Shown: piece after piece, positions 59,116 to 64,000 of the stretch
How the letters are laid out: every line of letters starts with the position of its first letter
How positions within the stretch are numbered: position 1 is the first letter of the stretch
Origin: JAOAGA01 sp964540515
GTDB lineage: Bacteria; CALINM01
Direction: 5' to 3'
Assembly: GCA_964540515.1 (NCBI GenBank)
Contig: CAZIMS010000001.1
Location: 1 to 64,000, forward strand
Length of the DNA stretch: 64,000 nt
Notes under the pieces: model-generated
Database searches by the model: none
What the model saw: the letters and a program-made list of their open reading frames with translations, nothing else
Told to the model about the DNA's origin: nothing
Position numbers and translations under genes: made by a program

Positions 59116-61041
59116 TTAACCTTTCTTTATCTTTCCCATAACATTAGGGAAGTTATCAAAATTTGTATGTGGTAAAAATAGTGCAGCAACATACTCCTCC
59201 ATAAAACTTGGGTAGTTGCTAAGCTCAAAATTAGTCATCATATTAGCACATCTTTCAGCTTCCATCAACTTATCTTTTGAAAAAGCACAAATTCTTGCAC
59301 CAGCCAGTGAGCTGTTACCTACATACATAAATTTATTTATAGGTATGTCTGGAAGTAAGCCGATTGTTATAGCCTTTTCAATATTAATAAAGCTACCAAA
59401 ACCACCAGCTATTATAAATTTATCTATATTTGTAAAATCTAAACCAACACTTTTTAAAAGAACAGCACAACCAGCATATATAGCACCTTTTGTTCTAATT
59501 ATATTATCAATATCCACTTCAGTAATCACAATGTCAACTCCCGTTTGTGTCTCCTCTTTCCATGCTATCACATACTCATAACCACTATCACCATTTCTAA
59601 CTCTTTTTGTAGGGAGCTCTCTTTTGAATTTTCCATCAGGAGTTATTATTCCTTTGATAAATAGCTCTGCTATTAGAACTATCATACCTGATCCACATAT
59701 ACCTTTTGGCTTTAAGTTTCCTATTGTATGGTAGGTTGGTTCATAGCTATTTTCATCAATCACTACATTATCAATTGCACCCCTTGTAGCCCTCATTCCG
59801 TACTTAACGCCACCACCCTCAAAGGCAGGTCCTGCTGAACAAGAAGCTGTAACCATCCAATCTTGATTACCCAAAACAATCTCTCCATTAGTCCCAACAT
59901 CAATGAACAAGACAAGCTCAGATGTTAGATCGATACCACAGGCTAACACTCCTGCAACTATATCCCCACCAACATAGCTGGCAATATTAGGCATAGCATA
60001 AAGAACAGTGTGCTCAGGAAGTTCAAAACCCAAATTTTTAGCTCTTAAAAAAGGAAAAAAATTTGCTACTGGCACATAGGGGTCTTCTCTTATGTATTTA
60101 GGATTAATCCCTAATAATAGATGTGTCATCGTTGTGTTGCCCGCAGTTACTATAGAGGAAATATATTTTTTCTCAATATTAGCTTCTTTGACAACTTCAT
60201 CAATCAAGGTGTTTAAGCTTCTTATTAAAACATCATTAAGTGTTTTAAGCCCCTCACTTTTTATAGCATAAAGAATTCTTGTTATAACATCCTCACCATA
60301 GCTTATCTGCGGATTGTAATCAGAGGCCTCTGCTAAAACCTCTCTTTTGTTTAAATCAAGAAGCTGTACGTATAAAGTTGTAGTGCCAATATCAACCGCA
60401 ACTGCATAGTGTTTGTCTCTACTATCGCCTTCTTCAACACCAATAATTTTTGGAACTTGCCCCTCTTTTTCCTGTAACAAAACTGTAATCTCCCAATCGC
60501 TTCTCCTCAAAGTATCAGGAATGTATTTGATTGACTTAAAGTCAACATCTATATTGTCATAGATATACTCTTTTTTTAAAGCTTGTATAATTCTTTGTAG
60601 GTCAGACATATTATTTTCAATTGTGGGTTTTGACAATTTAAGGTGTTTTTTGACAACAAAGGGAGTTGAATCAAAAACTTCACTTATTTCAAGTTTTTTA
60701 GCGCTAAGGCCAAACTGCTCAGAATCTTTGTCTTTTCTTTTTAAAACACTTCTATCAAGTTTAGATTCAGGAGGGATCTTTACGACTAAGTCACTTTCTA
60801 CCGTTGTCTGGCAGGCTAATCTATATCCTTTTTCCCATTCATCATCAGTGAGTTTTTCAGAGCGTTTGGACTGATATTCTCCCTTCTCTATGAATATCTT
60901 ACATTGCCCACAGGTTCCAATACCTCCACAGGATGCATTAATATGTGCACCTGCTAAGTGTGAGGCCTTAAGTACAGTTGCTCCCTTTTCTACCTCAGCT
61001 GATTTGTTATCAGGATAAAAGTCAACTTTAATTTTTATCAT
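59116..61041 (-). CDS. RACo: ATP-dependent reductive activator of the corrinoid protein
   Basis: 641 aa. N-terminal plant-type [2Fe-2S] domain with C38, C44, C47 and C77 (SCGGIGTCGQC, LACQTT), a linker, and a C-terminal ASKHA ATPase domain (VAVDIGTTTLYVQLL, VTAGNTTMTHLLLG, IAGGFGSFINIEKA). It re-reduces Co(II) to Co(I) in the AcsCD protein after accidental oxidation. The ATG at 61041 is fixed by homology of the first residues. It has no Shine-Dalgarno and directly follows a hairpin plus T6. First gene of the ACS operon. Confidence 0.93.
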   Translation of the reverse strand: MIKIKVDFYPDNKSAEVEKGATVLKASHLAGAHINASCGGIGTCGQCKIFIEKGEYQSKRSEKLTDDEWEKGYRLACQTTVESDLVVKIPPESKLDRSVLKRKDKDSEQFGLSAKKLEISEVFDSTPFVVKKHLKLSKPTIENNMSDLQRIIQALKKEYIYDNIDVDFKSIKYIPDTLRRSDWEITVLLQEKEGQVPKIIGVEEGDSRDKHYAVAVDIGTTTLYVQLLDLNKREVLAEASDYNPQISYGEDVITRILYAIKSEGLKTLNDVLIRSLNTLIDEVVKEANIEKKYISSIVTAGNTTMTHLLLGINPKYIREDPYVPVANFFPFLRAKNLGFELPEHTVLYAMPNIASYVGGDIVAGVLACGIDLTSELVLFIDVGTNGEIVLGNQDWMVTASCSAGPAFEGGGVKYGMRATRGAIDNVVIDENSYEPTYHTIGNLKPKGICGSGMIVLIAELFIKGIITPDGKFKRELPTKRVRNGDSGYEYVIAWKEETQTGVDIVITEVDIDNIIRTKGAIYAGCAVLLKSVGLDFTNIDKFIIAGGFGSFINIEKAITIGLLPDIPINKFMYVGNSSLAGARICAFSKDKLMEAERCANMMTNFELSNYPSFMEEYVAALFLPHTNFDNFPNVMGKIKKG

Positions 61042-61065
61042 AAAAAATGCCGCCTCTTAGACGGC
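61042..61065 (-). terminator. Terminator-like hairpin abutting the RACo start codon
   Basis: On the minus strand GCCGTCT-AAG-AGGCGGC (61065-61049) then A and T6 (61047-61042), immediately followed by the RACo ATG at 61041. It can end nuo transcription or act as an attenuator before the ACS operon. A TATAAT on the same strand at 61081-61076 could start RNA just before the hairpin. Confidence 0.7.
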
Positions 61066-61110
61066 AAAAAAAAACATTATATATCTATATTAATGTAATA
61101 TTATATTTAA

Positions 61111-62559
61111 TCAAAATAAAAAGGTAATTGCCTTAGAAACCGCATTAAATAAGAAAGCAGGCACTGTCCCTAATACTAAAACACCAATAGCTGAGAGGAT
61201 AATACCTACTGCTGTTGAGGGATAAACTACTATTGGACTTACACCACCTTCATAGTCTTTAAAGAACATGTAAACAAGTACTCTTAGATAATAGTAGGCA
61301 GAGATGGCTGAGTTTAAAACACCAATGATTGCCAATGAAAGATACCCTGACTGAATAGCACCTGTAAAGATATAGAACTTACCAATAAAACCAGCTGTTG
61401 GTGGTACTCCAGCCATAGAAAACATGAAAATAACTGTCATTAGTCCCAAGAAGGGGTGTTTAAAACCCTTACCTGATAAATCGCTCAGCTCACAGCCAAT
61501 TCCTTCTTTCTCAAAAAGACCACAGATAGCAAAAGCACCGATGTTCATAAAGGCATATGAAAATAGATAAAATAAAATTGCCGAAAGAGATATCTGATTT
61601 AAAGCGACAAAACCCACTAACATATAACCTGCGTGGGCAATGCTTGAATAAGCCAGCATTCTCTTGATATTTTTTTGAGGAAGTGCAGATAGATTGCCTA
61701 GAGTCATTGTTATGATAGCTAAAATTGCGATAACACCGGCTACATCAAAAACAAGTGGTCTAAGCCCAATAAGATATATCTTGATAAGCATTAAAAATGA
61801 TGATGCCTTTACTGCAGTAGCCATAAAAGCTGTTACAGAGGTTGGAGCACCCTCATAGACATCCGGTGTCCACATATGAAAAGGAACTACAGCTATCTTA
61901 AAGATTATTCCAGTAAGTACCAAAGATGAACCTGCAATTAAGTTTATTGTTTTTTCAGTCTCAAAATATTTTGCATAGGTCTGAAGCATATAGGCAAAAT
62001 TTGTAGTTCCAAAAGCACCAAAGAGTAAGGCAACACCTAAAAGAAATATTGCCGTAGAAAAAGAACCTAATAAGAAGTACTTAATTGAAGCTTCAGTTGA
62101 TTTAACATCTTTCTTGAACATACCAGCAAGGATGTATACTGAAAAGGACATTATCTCAAGCCCAAGGAATAGTATAATAAAATCAAGTGAGGATGAAATA
62201 AAAGTCATCCCAACTACTGAAAAGACGATTAATGCATAATACTCACCTTTATGCTTAATCTTGCCATTTATATAGCCTTCTGATATTAGACTTACAATAA
62301 TACCAATTATATAAAAGAGGATATTAAAATATCCTGTCAAGTCGTCAGTCATAACCATATTGGAAAAGCCCAATTTTCTTGATGACATTGTATATATATT
62401 TACAGCTCCAGCTAATATAAAGGCAAAAGATGCTATAAGATGTAGATTGCCTGGGTTCTTTGATTTACTGGCGGAACCTATTAGCATAAGCAAAAAGGCA
62501 AATATAGTAAGAACAATTTGAGGTGCGATTGTCCAAAAGTTTATATTGAGCTCAGCCAT
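61111..62559 (-). CDS. nuoN: NADH-quinone oxidoreductase subunit N
   Basis: 482 aa, about 14 membrane helices. Proton-channel core with conserved Lys/Glu: LGLEIMSFSVYILAG, TEASIKYFLLGSFSTAIFL, KIAVVPFHMWTPDVYEGAP and LAYSSIAHAGYMLVG. Part of the membrane arm of complex I. Its ATG overlaps the nuoM stop (TAATG). It is the usual last gene of a nuo operon, and the ACS operon follows. Confidence 0.96.
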   Translation of the reverse strand: MAELNINFWTIAPQIVLTIFAFLLMLIGSASKSKNPGNLHLIASFAFILAGAVNIYTMSSRKLGFSNMVMTDDLTGYFNILFYIIGIIVSLISEGYINGKIKHKGEYYALIVFSVVGMTFISSSLDFIILFLGLEIMSFSVYILAGMFKKDVKSTEASIKYFLLGSFSTAIFLLGVALLFGAFGTTNFAYMLQTYAKYFETEKTINLIAGSSLVLTGIIFKIAVVPFHMWTPDVYEGAPTSVTAFMATAVKASSFLMLIKIYLIGLRPLVFDVAGVIAILAIITMTLGNLSALPQKNIKRMLAYSSIAHAGYMLVGFVALNQISLSAILFYLFSYAFMNIGAFAICGLFEKEGIGCELSDLSGKGFKHPFLGLMTVIFMFSMAGVPPTAGFIGKFYIFTGAIQSGYLSLAIIGVLNSAISAYYYLRVLVYMFFKDYEGGVSPIVVYPSTAVGIILSAIGVLVLGTVPAFLFNAVSKAITFLF

Positions 62560-64000
62560 TACTTTCCTCCCGATAAAACACCTGGTTTCTCTATACCATT
62601 TATATTCATTGTTATATTTTTTTGATATCTCTCTAAAAAGTAGTTAACAGAGGTATGCATCTTCCCAAGAAAATAGTTTGGCACAATACCCATTACAAAA
62701 TACAGTATAATTACAGGTATCATCAAGGATATCTCTCGTAAGTTTAAATCTTTAATCTTTTTATTCTTTTCATTATTAACAGGACCAAACATTACTCTCT
62801 GAAACATCCATAACATATATGCTGCTGACAAGATAACACCAGAAGCTGCAAAAAAAGCCCATAGTTTATTAGCCTTAAAGGCGCCCATAAAAATCAAAAA
62901 CTCACCAACAAATCCATTTAAGCCTGGCAGACCTATCGAAGATAGCGTAACTATCATAAAGAATACGGCGAAGATAGGAACCACCTTAGTTAAGCCACCA
63001 AAGTCCTCTATTAACCTTGTATGTCTTCTCTCATATAACATGCCTATCATAATAAAGAGTCCACCCGTTGATAAACCATGATTAAGCATCTGATATATTC
63101 CGCCTTCTATCCCTTGAGCGTTTAGACTAAACAAGCCCAGCATTACTGCCCCTAAATGGCTTACAGAGGAATAGGCAACGAGCTTTTTCACATCTGGTTG
63201 CATCATAGCAACAAGGGCACCATATATAATACCAATTATTGAAAGGGTTACAAAAAAAGGTGTTGCTGCCTGGGTAGCTAGGGGAAATAAACCCATAGCA
63301 AATCTTAAAAATCCATAGGTTCCCATTTTTAATAACACACCTGCAAGGATAACACTTCCTGCAGTAGGTGCTTCAACGTGCGCATCTGGCAACCATGTAT
63401 GCAAAGGAAACATTGGTACTTTAATAGCAAATGACAAAGCAAATGCAGCAAATAGCCATATTTGAACCTCATAAGGAGGCAAGGTCTCATAAAGTTTTAA
63501 CAAGTTAAAGGTATACTCACCTGTTTGACTTCCCACGTAAAAATAAAGAACAAGTATGGCAATTAGCATAAGAACAGAGCCAAAGAGTGTATAGAGTACG
63601 AATTTTATCGCAGCATAGATCCTTCTCTGCCCACCCCATACACCTATAATAAAATACATGGGGATCAACATAAGCTCCCAATATATATAGAATAGGAACA
63701 AGTCAAGGGCAATAAAGGCACCTAACATGCCTACCTCTAAAAAAAGCATAGCTATCAAAAATTCTCTAACATGCTTCTCTATATATGTCCACGAACAGAG
63801 GATACAAATAGGACATAGAAAGGTTGTTAAAAGATATAAAAACAAAGAAATTCCATCAATTCCTACAAAATATGATATGCCTAACCTCTCTATCCATGGA
63901 TAATTTTCTACAAACTGCATAGATGCGGTGTTTTCATTAAAATGATAAAGTATGTATAGAGATATAAAGAAGTTAATTAGCGTTACCACAAAGGCTATTC
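62559..64000 (-). CDS. nuoM: NADH-quinone oxidoreductase subunit M, 5' end beyond the window
   Basis: At least 476 aa with about 14 membrane helices: GVDG-type loop seen as VGIDGISLFLYLL, IYWELMLIPMYFIIGVWGG, KVPMFPLHTWLPDAHVEAPTAGSV and KLVAYSSVSHLGAVMLG. The frame stays open past the GTG at 63989 to the right edge (64000), and NuoM proteins normally have another helix before this point, so the true start is outside. It is a proton-pumping subunit of complex I. Confidence 0.94.
   Translation of the reverse strand, partial: IAFVVTLINFFISLYILYHFNENTASMQFVENYPWIERLGISYFVGIDGISLFLYLLTTFLCPICILCSWTYIEKHVREFLIAMLFLEVGMLGAFIALDLFLFYIYWELMLIPMYFIIGVWGGQRRIYAAIKFVLYTLFGSVLMLIAILVLYFYVGSQTGEYTFNLLKLYETLPPYEVQIWLFAAFALSFAIKVPMFPLHTWLPDAHVEAPTAGSVILAGVLLKMGTYGFLRFAMGLFPLATQAATPFFVTLSIIGIIYGALVAMMQPDVKKLVAYSSVSHLGAVMLGLFSLNAQGIEGGIYQMLNHGLSTGGLFIMIGMLYERRHTRLIEDFGGLTKVVPIFAVFFMIVTLSSIGLPGLNGFVGEFLIFMGAFKANKLWAFFAASGVILSAAYMLWMFQRVMFGPVNNEKNKKIKDLNLREISLMIPVIILYFVMGIVPNYFLGKMHTSVNYFLERYQKNITMNINGIEKPGVLSGGK

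Overview
The window is AT-rich DNA (roughly one third G+C by eye), densely packed with short operons, from a Gram-negative (diderm) anaerobic bacterium. The diderm evidence is a Tol-Pal-type set (tolA-like, tolB, pal, cpoB), an Mla-type lipid transporter and lipobox proteins. The anaerobe evidence is a bacterial-type acetyl-CoA synthase / corrinoid protein operon, a selenocysteine-containing SelD and complex I subunits. An RpoH-type sigma factor next to a CIRCE operator, HisZ and two acetyl-CoA synthetases would fit a Desulfobacterota- or Deferribacterota-like lineage. No species can be named from this sequence alone.

Layout. 1-530: 5' end of a type I restriction gene with visibly higher G+C, beside tRNA-Pro. 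0.6-2.1 kb: two small proteins and an Rsm22-like methyltransferase (+). 2.1-11.8 kb, minus strand: U32 protein, rnhA, plsC, selD (read through an in-frame TGA), mlaD/F/E, alr, a prmA-like gene broken at an A9 run, and a CorC/HlyC protein. 11.9-12.9 kb: RNase P RNA, a gene-free stretch and tRNA-Leu. 12.9-19 kb: a DMT transporter, then purA, hisZ, serA and a class V aminotransferase. 19-24 kb: acyP, cpoB, pal, tolB, a tolA-like gene and a DAHP synthase gene (aroF) preceded by what looks like a complete Phe/Tyr ribosome-mediated attenuator. 24-31.9 kb: thioesterase, trmJ, folD, rpoH with CIRCE, a BatD-like protein, purH, ndk and rlmN. 31.9-46.8 kb: a membrane/spermidine-synthase fusion, typA, an OB-fold protein, an MFS transporter, a tRNA thiolation cluster (mtaB, mnmA, cysteine desulfurase), an M1-like peptidase, a BCAM0308-type protein, an NlpC/P60 hydrolase and a DUF4124 gene with an internal TAG. 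46.8-51.9 kb: two acetyl-CoA synthetase genes with an IclR regulator between them. 51.9-61 kb, minus strand: RACo, cooC, acsD, acsB, acsC, acsE and a core-MetE-like methionine synthase. 61.1-64 kb: nuoN and the 3' part of nuoM.

How the genes work together. folD supplies methylene/methenyl-THF chemistry. AcsE moves the methyl group to the AcsCD corrinoid protein, AcsB joins it to CO and CoA, CooC probably inserts nickel, and RACo re-reduces the corrinoid. No CO dehydrogenase gene (acsA/cooS) is present in the operon or elsewhere in the window. The last gene of the operon probably draws methyl groups from the same corrinoid pool for methionine. The two Acs enzymes link free acetate to the same acetyl-CoA pool.

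Most interesting items: the aroF attenuator with a 19-residue aromatic leader peptide; the acs operon ending in a core methionine synthase and lacking CODH; CIRCE on the rpoH promoter; an MlaD with a long coiled coil and beta-rich C-terminus; the A9 frameshift in prmA; the TAG-interrupted DUF4124 gene; and a terminator-like hairpin abutting the RACo start codon.
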